From contig MU646728.1 of NCBI GenBank assembly GCA_026770585.1, positions 292,454 to 304,388 on the forward strand: a stretch of 11,935 nucleotides of DNA, written 5' to 3'. This document shows, piece after piece, positions 1 to 6,425 of this stretch (the first letter of the stretch is position 1; every line of letters begins with the position of its first letter). The DNA is from Baffinella frigidus. Lineage: Eukaryota > Cryptophyceae > Cryptomonadales > Baffinellaceae. Both the position numbers and the translations under genes were made by a program. The notes under the pieces are model-generated. The model saw only the letters and a list, made by a program, of their open reading frames with translations. It was not told where the DNA came from and ran no database searches.

Positions 1-125
1 CACCCCTCACCCCTCACCCCTCACCCCTCACCCCTCACCCCTCACCCCTCACCCCTCAGCCCTGCACCCTCAACCCTCAACCCTCAACCCTCAAACCTCA
101 ACCCTAACCCATGAACCCTAAACCT
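1..125. repeat. Telomere-like heptamer array, CACCCCT then CCCTCAA variants
   Basis: Positions 1-57 are about eight perfect copies of the 7-bp unit CACCCCT. From about 66 the unit changes to CAACCCT and ends with degenerate CCCTAAAC. The 7-bp period and C-rich strand match a degenerate CCCTAAA telomeric repeat. The array runs off the left edge of the window. Confidence 0.9.
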
Positions 126-138
126 TGCGCGTCAGATG

Positions 139-194
139 GCAAAAAGGCTCGTACCCCTAAGATAGCAACAAAGGCTCGCAACCTTGCGCATGAG
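139..194. repeat. Dispersed 26-bp module, copy 1
   Basis: Two units of a roughly 26-bp module (core AAAGGCTCG, then CCCCTAAGATAGC) followed by CAACCTTGCGCATGAGC. The same block recurs at 462-548 with one extra unit, so the two are a direct duplication flanking element A1. Confidence 0.75.
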
Positions 195-214
195 CCACGT
201 AGCAGCATACACCT

Positions 215-286
215 CCAAGCCCACACCCCTATACCCTATACCCTATACCCTATACCCTGTACCCTATACCCTATACCCGAAACCCG
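215..286. repeat. CCCTATA heptamer array
   Basis: About nine 7-bp units, almost all CCCTATA with one CCCTGTA. It is a telomere-like array of a different local variant from its neighbours. Confidence 0.85.
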
Positions 287-323
287 AGACGGGGAACTGG
301 GCCGAGACGGGGACCTGGACCGA

Positions 324-462
324 CCACTTAGCAGCCACCGAGGGCTTCGCGGATACAGTCCATCTAAACGATTTGTACTAGAATCTTATCCATTGCCCCG
401 GAACCTAACCGGAATTTCACCTTGAATTCAAGCTGAGACGGAACTCGGCCGCTGCTAAGTGG
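324..462. mobile_element. Fold-back element A1 (139 bp, MITE-like)
   Basis: It starts CCACTTAGCAGCCACCGAG and ends with the inverted counterpart (CTCGGCCGCTGCTAAGTGG), giving 19-bp terminal inverted repeats with 17 matches. Element A2 (1101-1239) has the same ends and the same length. Both carry GTCCATCTAAACGA 34 bp from the left end, followed by a shared TCTTATCC. No coding capacity and no clear target-site duplication is visible. It is probably a non-autonomous DNA element, but its transposase family cannot be assigned. Confidence 0.75.
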
Positions 463-548
463 ATAGCAAAAAGGCTCGCACCCCTAAGATAGCAGAAAGG
501 CTCGCACCCCTAAGATAGCAACAAAGGCTCGCAACCTTGCGCATGAGC
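462..548. repeat. Tandem 26-bp module, three units
   Basis: Three tandem units beginning GATAGCA and containing AAAGGCTCGCA, directly abutting the right end of A1. The last unit runs into CAACCTTGCGCATGAGC, as in the copy at 139-194. Confidence 0.75.
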
Positions 549-608
549 TCGCCGTTGGTCTCCTCGTAGAACCGGCACGGCCGCTCCTCCGGCTCCGCCT
601 CCATCGCC
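536..608 (-). pseudogene. Exon-like fragment, unknown protein (minus strand)
   Basis: On the minus strand this 73-nt segment follows a possible acceptor (GTGAAATCAG) and ends AAG before GTTGCG, a possible donor. It reads GCG-ATG-GAG... with peptide MEAEPEERPCRFYEETNGEL followed by MRK. Essentially every codon ends in G or C, which contrasts sharply with the AT-rich flank. A truncated copy, breaking off after the RPCR part, lies at about 782-820 within the tandem duplication. I do not recognise the protein. It may be a captured exon of a gene whose other exons are not here. Length alone is not evidence of coding; the codon bias and splice-like edges are. Confidence 0.3.
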
Positions 609-1020
609 CTGATTTCACACACCCGATTTAGTTCACATCGATATTTAAAACACCATTTAATATAAAACAACGTTTTAATACAAAACACCGTTTTAAGTTA
701 AAACACCATTTTAAGTTAACACAACGACGCTGGAACACCGTATGAAGGTAAAATACCGTTGCAATTCAAAACATCGCAAGCGGCACGGCCGCTCCTCCGG
801 CTCCGCCTCCATCGCCCTATTTTCACACCCGATTTAGTTCGACATTTAAAACACAATTTTATTTCGATATTTTCAACACCCTTGTTTTAGTTCGATGTGT
901 GAAACACCTTTTTTTAGTTCAAGTTAAAACACCGTTTTAAGTTGACAGACTGACGTTGACACACCGTAAGAAGGTAAAATACAGTTGTAATTTAAAACAT
1001 CGCGCTAATTTAAAACGTCG
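573..1020. repeat. Tandem duplication of a ~210-bp unit, AT-rich
   Basis: The block beginning GGCACGGCCGCTCCTCCGGC at 573 recurs at 782. Both copies continue into CCCGATTTAGTTC and an AT-rich stretch of short repeats of the type AAAACACCRTTTTAAGTT, and both end with an AAGGTAAAATAC..AAAACATCGC tail. The second unit is somewhat longer. Nothing else is visible here. Confidence 0.8.
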
Positions 1021-1100
1021 TTTGAAGTGGCAAGCTGCGGGTGGGTTTTGCTATCTTCGCATTGTTACAGCCTCACCCTGGCACGAAACCCCCGAATAGC

Positions 1101-1239
1101 CCACTTAGCAGCCACCGAGTGCTGCACGGATACAGTCCATCTAAACGATCTGCACTATAATCTTATCCGTTTGCATTGGATTCTAACCGCTTTTCCACCG
1201 GATATCCGGGGGGGAAGGAACTCGGCCGCTGCTAAGTGG
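1101..1239. mobile_element. Fold-back element A2 (139 bp, MITE-like)
   Basis: Second copy of the A family, with the same 19-bp terminal inverted repeats, the same length and the same internal motif at 1135-1148. The right half is diverged. The 131 bp that follow contain a CCTACAGTAGGCAATCCCGT segment like the core of the B elements. Confidence 0.75.
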
Positions 1240-1370
1240 GTGGGATAATCCAATAGACCTACAGTAGGCAATCCCGTAGGGACATAGGGAGGTTCCTAAG
1301 AGTAAGGTGCTGCGAAGTGGCAAGGCCAACACTTCCACTCATCGCCAGGCTTGCGAGCAACACAAAAGAA

Positions 1371-1387
1371 GGCCGCTGCTAAGTGGA
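1371..1387. repeat. Solo right end of an A-family element
   Basis: GGCCGCTGCTAAGTGG followed by ATAGC repeats the A1 right terminus and its flank. No left end is seen nearby, so this is a solo terminus or a remnant. Confidence 0.55.
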
Positions 1388-1418
1388 TAGCGCTGAGTAG
1401 AAGCCCGTTCCTCCGGCT

Positions 1419-1645
1419 CCTACACCCTACACCCTACACCCTACACCCTACACCCTGTACCCTGTACCCTACACCCTACACCCTGTACCCTGTACCCTAC
1501 ACCCTACACCCTGTACCCTGTACCCTACACCCTGTACCCTGTACCCTACACCCTGTAACCTGTACCCTACACCCTACACCCTACACCCTACACCCTGCAC
1601 CCTACACCATACACCCTACACCCTACACCCTACACCCTCAGCCCT
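1419..1645. repeat. CCCTACA/CCCTGTA array with higher-order order
   Basis: About 32 heptamers. CCCTACA and CCCTGTA alternate in blocks, often two of each, giving a 28-bp higher-order unit. The long open frame through it (TLHPTPYTLHP-type peptide) is simply a 21-nt periodic translation of the repeat, not a gene. Confidence 0.9.
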
Positions 1646-1698
1646 TCCCTCAGCCGATCCTACGATCCTCTCTAGCGATGCTGCAGAGAGTGAGAGCG

Positions 1699-1792
1699 TT
1701 GGAGAGGGAGAGAGGGAGAGAGGGAGAGAGGGAGAGAGGGAGAGAGGGAGAGAGGGAGAGAGGGAGAGAGAGCGACAGAGTGAGAGATGCAT
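1699..1792. repeat. GA-rich microsatellite, 8-bp unit AGAGGGAG
   Basis: Nearly pure purine tract on the plus strand, about ten units of an 8-bp repeat, then GAGAGAGCGACAG. Mirror-symmetric polypurine tracts can adopt triplex structure. Serine/leucine-rich open frames over it are artefacts. Confidence 0.9.
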
Positions 1793-1852
1793 GACGACCA
1801 ACAGACTCGGATCCACTGCATCAGTGCTCAGTACCGCTGTGGGTGCCAGGAG

Positions 1853-2486
1853 GTCTAGCCCTGCCTCACTCGGGTTGACCGACTCTTCTCAAGTTGACAT
1901 GCTGGGCCCACGGTACAAATCCGTCAACTTTGGAGCGGGAAAGAGCCTGGTCTCACCAAAATGGTGAGCCTAAAGAGACAGAGACAGCGCTAGAGAGATG
2001 GCCACGGGACGGAGCTTATCTCAGAAAACGAGTTCTAAAACTCGTTTTCTTAAGTCAATTCCCCTACGAATTCGTCAACTTATTCTTTACCCTCCGCATA
2101 ACTTGACAAATTTGTAGGGGAATTGACTTAAGAAAATGAATTTTAGAACTCGTTTTCTGAGATAAGAGCGAGGCGCTTCAATCTCAGGCTCGTCGTCCCA
2201 GTGAACGCTAGCCGCTGTCTCTCGTCTATTTGGGCTCACCATTTCGGCGAGACCAGGCTCTTTCCCGCTACGGGCACACAGCGGGCTACGATGGGATTTT
2301 CGGCTCGATCCTCTTCAGGGAGCGCACCTCGAGGAAGATAGCCCCGCGCCGTCCCTCGCCTCAGTCTATTTGGTCTCAAAATTTGGCGAGCCCGGGCTCT
2401 TACCCGCCCCAAAGTTGACGAATTTGTACCACACACCCAGCATGTCAACTTGAGAATAGGCAGCCAACCTGAGTGAGGTAGCCTGA
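1853..2486. mobile_element. Nested fold-back element C1
   Basis: The left arm starts TCTAGCCCTGCCTCACTCGG and runs to about 1990. It pairs with two right-side segments: 2208-2270 (inner copy, CTCACCATTT..TTTCCCGCT) and about 2366-2486 (outer copy ending GAGTGAGGTAGCCTGA). Between the arms lies a separate long hairpin (2015-2166). Related termini occur at about 3813-3951, 6405-6965 and 8815-8935, so this is a family. No transposase is visible. The insert at 2271-2363 between the two right arms carries one end of a B-type element. Confidence 0.7.
2015..2166. repeat. Long hairpin inside C1, borders CTTATC/GATAAG
   Basis: Arms of about 69 bp (2015-2083 and 2098-2166) pair with only about five mismatches around a ~14-nt loop. 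Borders are GAG-CTTATC on the left and GATAAG-AGCGAGGC on the right. A transcript would form a long double-stranded stem. Confidence 0.85.
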
Positions 2487-2835
2487 CCACACGGTGGACT
2501 ACGAACCTTTCATCAAAAGTCAACTTGCCTGAAGACAAATAACTTTAAGGATTTTTCTAACACAAATTGGTCACGTAACACCCGGAATTCAGGCCCCAAC
2601 CAAACCCTCGAAGCCCACTGTGTGGTTACCCTTGGTCGGATAGCGAGGGTAACTATCTATCGTCACGTGAAATTGGAGCCATTCTGAAGCTCCCATCGTG
2701 GGGGGGCGCACCTGTCAGGTCAGCTTAGTGGACGGAAGCGTTCAGCCCTGGATGACTTTTTGACTACTAAGTGGGGGGCGCACCGATTGGCTGGAGAAAT
2801 GTATCCCCGCGCCGTCCTTCGCCGCACCTGATTCA
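2487..2835. other. No gene seen; short repeats
   Basis: I see no supported gene. It contains a small hairpin (GTTACCCT..AGGGTAAC, about 2625-2653), a GGTCACGTAAC motif at about 2569 related to the palindrome at 7135, three spaced copies of GGGGGCGCACC or similar (from 2702 to 2783), and CCCCGCGCCGTCC repeated from 2342. Confidence 0.5.
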
Positions 2836-3113
2836 GGGTTGAGGGTTTAGGGTTTGGGGTTTGGGGTTTGGGGTTTAGGGTTTAGGTCGGGTGTGGGGGT
2901 TTAGGTCGGGTGTGGGGGTTAGATTTCAGGGTTTGGTGTCACGGGTTGTGCAGGGTTTAGGGTTCAGGTTTCAGGGTTTAGAGTTTGCCTGACGCTCCTC
3001 GGTGCGCCGCGTGTCGGTTTCGGTTTTCGGATTTCGGAGGGTTTCGGGTTTATTTAAGGTTTAGGGTTTAGGGTTTCGAAGGGTTTCGGGTTTAGGGTTT
3101 AGGGTTGAGAGTT
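2836..3113. repeat. TTTAGGG/TTTGGGG telomere-like array, G-rich strand up
   Basis: Degenerate GGGTTTAGGGTTTGGGG heptamers, with an internal 20-bp tandem (TAGGTCGGGTGTGGGGGTT, twice) and interruptions near 2986-3050. The orientation is opposite to the arrays at 1-1645. Confidence 0.85.
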
Positions 3114-3600
3114 TACCTGGCGCTCCTCGGTACGGCGAGTGTCGTGCGGGCGCCCCATCCCGTGCAACCTGCTAGGCGTTTGGGGTTCAGGGTTTGGGGT
3201 GTAGGGGTTGGGAATGAGGGTGCGGCGGGGCGGACGACGACCAAGTCAGCACTCCCGTGGAAACTTGCTTCGAGCGCTTTGAGGGTATGGTCCCAACTTA
3301 TTGAACTTGAGACTTGATGGAACGTATTGACGTTGGGACCATAACCTCAAAGCGCTCGAAGTAAGTTTATAAAGTCTCAAGCACTGTTTGAGCAACGCCA
3401 CGTCAGCACTTCGCGGAAAACTTCCTTCCAGCGCGTTAAGTTGAAGGCCCCGACGTCAATACGTTCAATAAAGTCTCTTCTTTCGCAGCCTGCCGGGGGT
3501 TCGGGGTTTAGGGGTTGGGAATGAGGGTGCGGCGCGTGTCGTGTGGGCGCCCCATCCCATGCAACCTGCTCCATCCAGCAACGCCACGTCAGCAGCAGCT
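2986..3600. repeat. Diverged segmental duplication
   Basis: CTGRCGCTCCTCGGT occurs at about 2988 and 3118. GGGCGCCCCATCCCRTGCAA occurs at about 3148 and 3545. GGGTTGGGAATGAGGGTGCG occurs at about 3205 and 3513. GCAACGCCACGTCAGCA occurs at 3394 and 3577. The order is mostly kept, so a block of a few hundred bases was duplicated and then interrupted. Confidence 0.6.
3258..3370. repeat. Hairpin with ~38-bp arms
   Basis: AAACTTGCTTCGAGCGCTTT.. at about 3259-3298 pairs with ..AAAGCGCTCGAAGTAAGTTT at about 3332-3369, with a few mismatches and a ~33-nt loop. The 3361-3490 flank repeats parts of it in degenerate form (CTTCCTTCCAGCGCGTTAAG). Confidence 0.75.
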
Positions 3601-3671
3601 GTCGAGCGAACTCGGCACATAGGAGACAGTCATGCCAGAGTCTGGTCCACGCCTGAAGGCGGTCGCGGAAA
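3566..3671 (-). pseudogene. Exon-like segment, unknown W-rich peptide (minus strand)
   Basis: On the minus strand, a 106-nt open segment starts after CACTAAG and ends GGAGCAG before GTTGCATGG, a plausible donor. It encodes a helical-looking peptide with RDRLQAWTRLWHDCLLCAEF followed by ARQLLLTWRCWMEQ. The end of the segment (LTWRC) is repeated at about 3394-3410 and the presumed donor context (AGCAG/GTTGCAYGGGATGGGG) at about 3167. I do not recognise the family. The acceptor lies inside the tandem hairpin array, which weakens the call. It may be a captured fragment or chance. Confidence 0.22.
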
Positions 3672-3772
3672 CTTAGTGCTAAGTTGGAAAGAAATTCAGT
3701 GCTAAGTTGGAAAGACACTTAGTGCTAAGTTGGAAACTTAGTGCTAAGTTGGAAACTTAGTGCTAAGTTGGA
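3672..3772. repeat. Tandem array of self-complementary 19-20-bp units
   Basis: Five copies built on AACTTAGTGCTAAGTTGG. Each unit contains a perfect hairpin AACTTAG-TG-CTAAGTT (one copy starts with TTCAG instead). The array is followed by ATACGTTCAATAAAGTCTCT, which also occurs at about 3461, so it sits between direct repeats. Confidence 0.9.
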
Positions 3773-3812
3773 TACGTTCAATAAAGTCTCTTCTTCCCCC
3801 GCCTCCTGCAGC

Positions 3813-3951
3813 TCCGTCTCAGTCTATTTGGGCTGACCAGTTTGGAGAGACCAGGCTCTTTCCCGCTGCAAAGTTGACGGATTCGTACGCGAAACCCGGC
3901 TCGGCAACTTAAGAATAGTCGGCGAACCCGACTGAGGCAGAGCTAGATGAC
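3813..3951. mobile_element. C-family half element C3
   Basis: It starts GTCTCAGTCTATTTGGGCTG and ends GACTGAGGCAGAGCTAGATG. It matches the right arm of C1 through AGACCAGGCTCTTTCCCGCT and CAAAGTTGACG. No facing left arm is present, so it is a solo arm or deleted copy. Confidence 0.65.
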
Positions 3952-3960
3952 GCTCTCTGA

Positions 3961-4086
3961 CCACGCCAGAGTGCTCGAGGGAAACCGCCACCTTATCCAC
4001 GCCAGATCTGGCGTCGTTGACATAAACATTCAGGGGATTTCCCCTGAAAGATGTCAAAAGTTGATATTTCGAGCCCTCTGGCGTGG
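3961..4086. repeat. Fold-back element D with inner palindromes
   Basis: Terminal inverted repeat CCACGCCAGAGTGCTCGA at 3961 against TCGAGCCCTCTGGCGTGGG ending at about 4086. Inside are a perfect 16-bp palindrome ACGCCAGATCTGGCGT (3999-4014) and a 9-bp hairpin around CAGGGGATTTCCCCTG (4031-4046). The left TIR core (CCACGCCAGA) is repeated at 3998. No copy of it is seen elsewhere in the window. Confidence 0.75.
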
Positions 4087-4123
4087 GAGACTCTCCTTGC
4101 GCGGAGCCTCATCCTGGGCCCAC

Positions 4124-4254
4124 CAGCCCTCAGAATGGGAGCAAATCGTGTTTTTCAAGTCCCTTGATCTGTACAACAAAGGGCGTCGGAATCCGACGAC
4201 CTCCAGTACAAATCAGGGGCCTTGAAAAGACGGTTTGCTCCCGCTATGAGGGCC
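4124..4254. repeat. Fold-back element E, ~50-bp arms
   Basis: Left arm about 4125-4174 (GCCCTCAGAATGGGAGCAAA..) pairs imperfectly with 4206-4254 (..TTTGCTCCCGCTATGAGGGC), with roughly nine mismatches. The loop contains a perfect hairpin CGTCGG-AAT-CCGACG at 4184-4198. Confidence 0.75.
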
Positions 4255-4286
4255 GGGGGGTGCACGCTGCTCCTCCCCGGCGGAAG

Positions 4287-4447
4287 CCACACAGCGGGCT
4301 ACGAAGGGATTTTCGGGCACTCAGTGCCCGAGTTTCCGTTACCTTATCCGTAGAACCCCCCCTATAACCCTACGGGTTGCCTACCGTAGAGTCCTAGGTC
4401 TTATCACTTAGGGGTTATTCAAAATCCCTTCCAAGTCCGCTGTGTGG
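4287..4447. mobile_element. Fold-back element B1 (161 bp)
   Basis: It starts CCACACAGCGGGCTACGAAG and ends with the inverted version CCGCTGTGTGG; the terminal repeats continue through GAAGGGATTTT. The core carries TTCCGTTACCTTATCCGTAG and CCTACGGGTTGCCTACCGTA. Related sequences occur at about 2273 (left end only), 5992-6118 (right end), 9170-9300 and, inverted, 9427-9490. Confidence 0.75.
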
Positions 4448-4460
4448 GTGGGCGCGCGAG

Positions 4461-4530
4461 GTTTCGGGTTTCGGGTTTCGAGTTCAGGGTTCAGGGTTCT
4501 GGTTTGGGTCTCGAATTTGGGGGTTTCAAA
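4461..4530. repeat. Short G-rich telomere-like array
   Basis: Degenerate GGTTTCGGGTTTCGGG and GTTCAGGGTTCAGG heptamers. Confidence 0.7.
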
Positions 4531-4578
4531 ATAATAGGTGAGTGCACGTCGTGGTCCGTCGTGGTGTAGGTTTCAAAA

Positions 4579-4746
4579 CTAATAGGGTAACGGCCTGAAA
4601 ATGGGGTAGTTAGGCCTACGGCATTGCCTAGGACCTCCTACCGTAGGCCGAGACTTTTTGGTCCTAGGATCCCTCGGCCTACGGTAGGAGGTCCTAGGCA
4701 ATGCCGTATGCCTAACTACCCCATTTTCAGGCCGTTAGCCTATGAG
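4579..4746. repeat. Near-perfect long hairpin F (74-bp arms)
   Basis: Arms 4579-4652 and 4673-4746. The inner 65 bp match at 64 positions and the outer 9 bp add two more mismatches. The loop is 20 nt and contains GTCCTAGGATCC. The arms carry CCTAGGACCTCCTACCGTAG, a motif type shared with B elements. A second small perfect palindrome (ATCTCATG-G-CATGAGAT) follows at 4753-4769. It could be a recent inverted-repeat insertion or a hairpin-RNA source. No coding content is seen. Confidence 0.9.
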
Positions 4747-4769
4747 CATACAATCTCATGGCATGAGAT

Positions 4770-5489
4770 CTTTCCGGGAACAAGCGCCTGCAAGGCTCAT
4801 TGACATCGATTGGTAGACAAAATAATGTCACGAAGGTCAACGGTGATGGGGGCAAGGATGGGGAGGGAGAGGCCTGTGGGAGCGCTTCTGGCGGTCCGGT
4901 CTCATGCTTTTCCCGCCCACATAACCAGCTTCCCCGTTCTTGGTTGACTTGTTCCTGTGTCCGCCGCGCAGCCGCAGCGCGTGCACTCGCTCCCGTGTGA
5001 GGCCGCCGCCGCTGTCGACCAGGGACCTGCTTTGCTCCCCGACCCCGCTGTCGCCTCCCCCCATGGCGATTGCTGCGATGCGCTCCTGGTGGCGGCCTAT
5101 CAGGCCCAGGCGCGTCATCCCCCTCGAGGGCGCGCCCGAGGGAGCGGGCGAGGCGGCCGGTCCATCGCAGGATCTGGCCTGGGAGAGGCGAAGCGGGGCC
5201 CGGGGGCGAGGATGCGTGTCAGGGAGGCACGGCAGAAGCAGGGTCGTGCCGCATGCGATAAAGAGCAGCCGCGATGTCCACGCCTGGCCGCGGCCCATCC
5301 TGAAGAAGGTGCGATCCCCCCTCCCGCCTGGACCACACGAAATCGACATCAAATCGACGGTTTTTGATTTCCCGATTCTCCGAAATTCTCCGGGGAATTG
5401 GAGCCGTTCACGTCGGAATCCGCTGCGTCCGACCTGCGTCCATCTATTCGAAGTTCAATATTGACGGGGCCATTGTGGGAAACTTGCGG
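4770..5489 (+). other. GC-rich block upstream of the AAA N-domain; possible 5' exon 4972-5242
   Basis: This is the only long stretch without obvious repeats. A pyrimidine-rich run (TTGTTCCTGTGTCCGCCGCGCAG) ends in AG at 4971. The GC-rich segment after it is open in several frames on both strands to a possible donor after GAAGCAGG at 5242. One plus frame reads a low-complexity Ala/Arg/Gly-rich peptide (e.g. DALLVAAYQAQARHPPRG). I cannot choose a frame, and GC-rich DNA lacks stops by chance. It could be a 5' exon, a transit-peptide-like leader, or promoter/5' UTR of the gene that follows. Confidence 0.3.
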
Positions 5490-5974
5490 ATGCAGGTCGC
5501 GGAGCGCCCCTACAGCGAGGAGCAAGGGCACAACACCATCTTGGTCGCGCCGCAGGCCCTCGAAGATCTGGGCTTTACAGGCGTGGGGGTGCTGAAATTA
5601 AACGGATTGCCCTACACTGCAAGGGCCCATGCCGAGGTGCCGGTGGGCTGCGTCGCGCTCGACAGTATGCAGTGCAACTCTGTCGACGCATTCATCGGGG
5701 AGACAGTCGAGGTCCTCCCCCAGGTCCTCGTCACCCTCCTTTCATATTGCGGCGGACCGCCCAACCCACCAGCTGGCTCGGCACTTGTGCCCCTCCCATC
5801 ACTGGGCCCCCTTGTCGATGACGAGCGCCCGAGGAGTGGGCACAGCTTGGGACCCTTCTGACTCCGCTTCTATGCACCGTACAGGTGATCTCCGCCTACG
5901 GGGCGTCAGCTGAGCCTCCGAAAATCTGCTCCCTGACGCTCGAAGCCACCACGCTCCCCCCTTTCTTCACCAAG
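5490..5974 (+). CDS. AAA+ ATPase N-terminal domain (Cdc48/VAT-type double-psi barrel), two exons, partial
   Basis: Exon 1 (5490-5723, 78 codons from ATG) and exon 2 (5885-5974, 30 codons) join in phase 0. Residues 2-28 (QVAERPY..VAPQALEDLG) match the first half of a Cdc48/VAT N-domain, where a VAE strand is followed by an acidic loop and a 'DPxxxxxLG' turn. Residues 50-77 (VPVGCVALDSMQCNSVDAF followed by IGETVEVLP) match the second half, with its 'G.I.LD...R.N....IGD.VEV' pattern. Exon 2 (EPPKICSLTLEATTLPPFF) fits the strand that follows in Cdc48. Third codon positions are mostly G/C. In known relatives this domain binds substrates or adaptors ahead of two ATPase modules; nothing here shows the specific role. 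The true start is uncertain: the frame stays open upstream and the strand beginning LRM suggests earlier coding, while ATG 5490 is the nearest methionine. The ATPase core is not contiguous. Confidence 0.6.
5724..5884 (+). other. Probable spliceosomal intron (161 bp, GT-AG, phase 0)
   Basis: Donor CAG/GTCCTC after residue 78 and acceptor CTATGCACCGTACAG/GTGATC. A branch-like CTGAC and pyrimidine-rich stretch (CCCTTCTGACTCCGCTTC) lie 20-40 nt before the acceptor. Reading through instead would add a proline-rich tail and a stop near 5861. Splicing keeps the Cdc48-like alignment. The next donor would be AAG/GTCCGT at 5975, nearly the same hexamer. Confidence 0.55.
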
Positions 5975-6118
5975 GTCCGTCAACCCTCTCGGATTGGGCA
6001 AATCGAAGATTTTCGATTTGGGATTTCAAGGGGGTTGAAATCGGAATTCCTAGCGATAAGGTAACGGAAAGGTGGCCCGATTTGGGCCGACAATCCCTTC
6101 GTAGTCCGCTGTGTGGCG
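5975..6118. mobile_element. B-family remnant B3 in the following intron
   Basis: The right end ACAATCCCTTCGTAGTCCGC..TGTGTGG matches the B1 right terminus, and GCGATAAGGTAACGG matches the inverted B core. The left end is not clear. A small hairpin AAATCGAA-GATT-TTCGATTT lies at about 5999-6019. The element starts at or just after the exon 2 donor. Confidence 0.5.
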
Positions 6119-6163
6119 TCTCCACTCGACTCCGGCAAAACGCTAGTTGCTTCGCACTAGGCA
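6113..6163 (+). pseudogene. P-loop-like open segment, possible Walker A remnant
   Basis: After TTCGTAG the frame reads RCVASPLDSGKTLVASH and then a TAG stop. SPLDSGKTLVA aligns with the AAA+ Walker A consensus GPPGSGKTLVA, but the first Gly is Ser and the fourth-position Gly is Asp. The left part overlaps the terminus of B3, so only about 12 residues could be native. Position, strand and order fit a decayed D1 ATPase exon. A short degenerate motif can arise by chance, so this is weak. Confidence 0.2.
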
Positions 6164-6252
6164 TTGGAGCTTTTTTGCTTTAGTTTTAGGAAAAGACTTG
6201 GCACCGTTCGCGCCGCATAGGCAGGCCCGAGCTCCCTTACTGACATCTCTCT

Positions 6253-6373
6253 CTAAACCCTAAACCCTAAACCCTAAACCCTAAACTCTAAACCCTAAAC
6301 CCTAAACCCTAAAACCTAAAACCTAAACCCTAAACCCTAAACCCTAAAACCTAGACCCTAAACCCTAAACCAC
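6253..6373. repeat. CCCTAAA interstitial telomeric array
   Basis: About 17 units, mostly the canonical plant-type CCCTAAA with a few 8-mers (CCTAAAAC). It is the purest canonical array in the window. Confidence 0.95.
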
Positions 6374-6425
6374 AAGTTACGGCGAGGTGTTCCACGCCAG
6401 ATTCCTAGCTCTGCCTCACGCGGGT

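Noticed and set aside
1351-1794. 147-residue plus-strand open frame rich in TLHPTPYTLHP repeats
   Set aside because: It is the translation of a 7-bp telomere-like array (three units give a 7-residue period) followed by the GA microsatellite. There is no sign of coding selection.
1616-1816. Minus-strand serine/leucine-rich open frame
   Set aside because: It reads the GA microsatellite on its CT strand; pure low complexity.
1957-1972. CAAAATGGTGAGCC resembling part of a dinoflagellate spliced leader
   Set aside because: The match is short, lies inside a C1 inverted-repeat arm, and its pairing partner in the element explains it better.
3947-4367. Overlapping 92- and 94-residue plus-strand frames
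   Set aside because: They run through fold-back elements D, E and B1 without any domain or splice-compatible structure.
4837-5352. 171-residue minus-strand open frame opposite the GC-rich block
   Set aside because: Long frames are open in both directions here because of high GC. No domain is recognisable, and the convincing N-domain downstream is on the plus strand.
5861-5913. Reading exon 1 straight through 5723 as a 165-residue protein
   Set aside because: The added tail is proline-rich and unlike the domain, whereas splicing at GT/AG continues the Cdc48-like alignment. The track-style start at 5364 is a TTG, not ATG.
2836-6373. Head-to-head telomere fusion between the G-rich array at 2836 and the C-rich array at 6253
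   Set aside because: The arrays are 3 kb apart and degenerate, with many unrelated elements and a gene-like block between them, and both orientations recur throughout the window.
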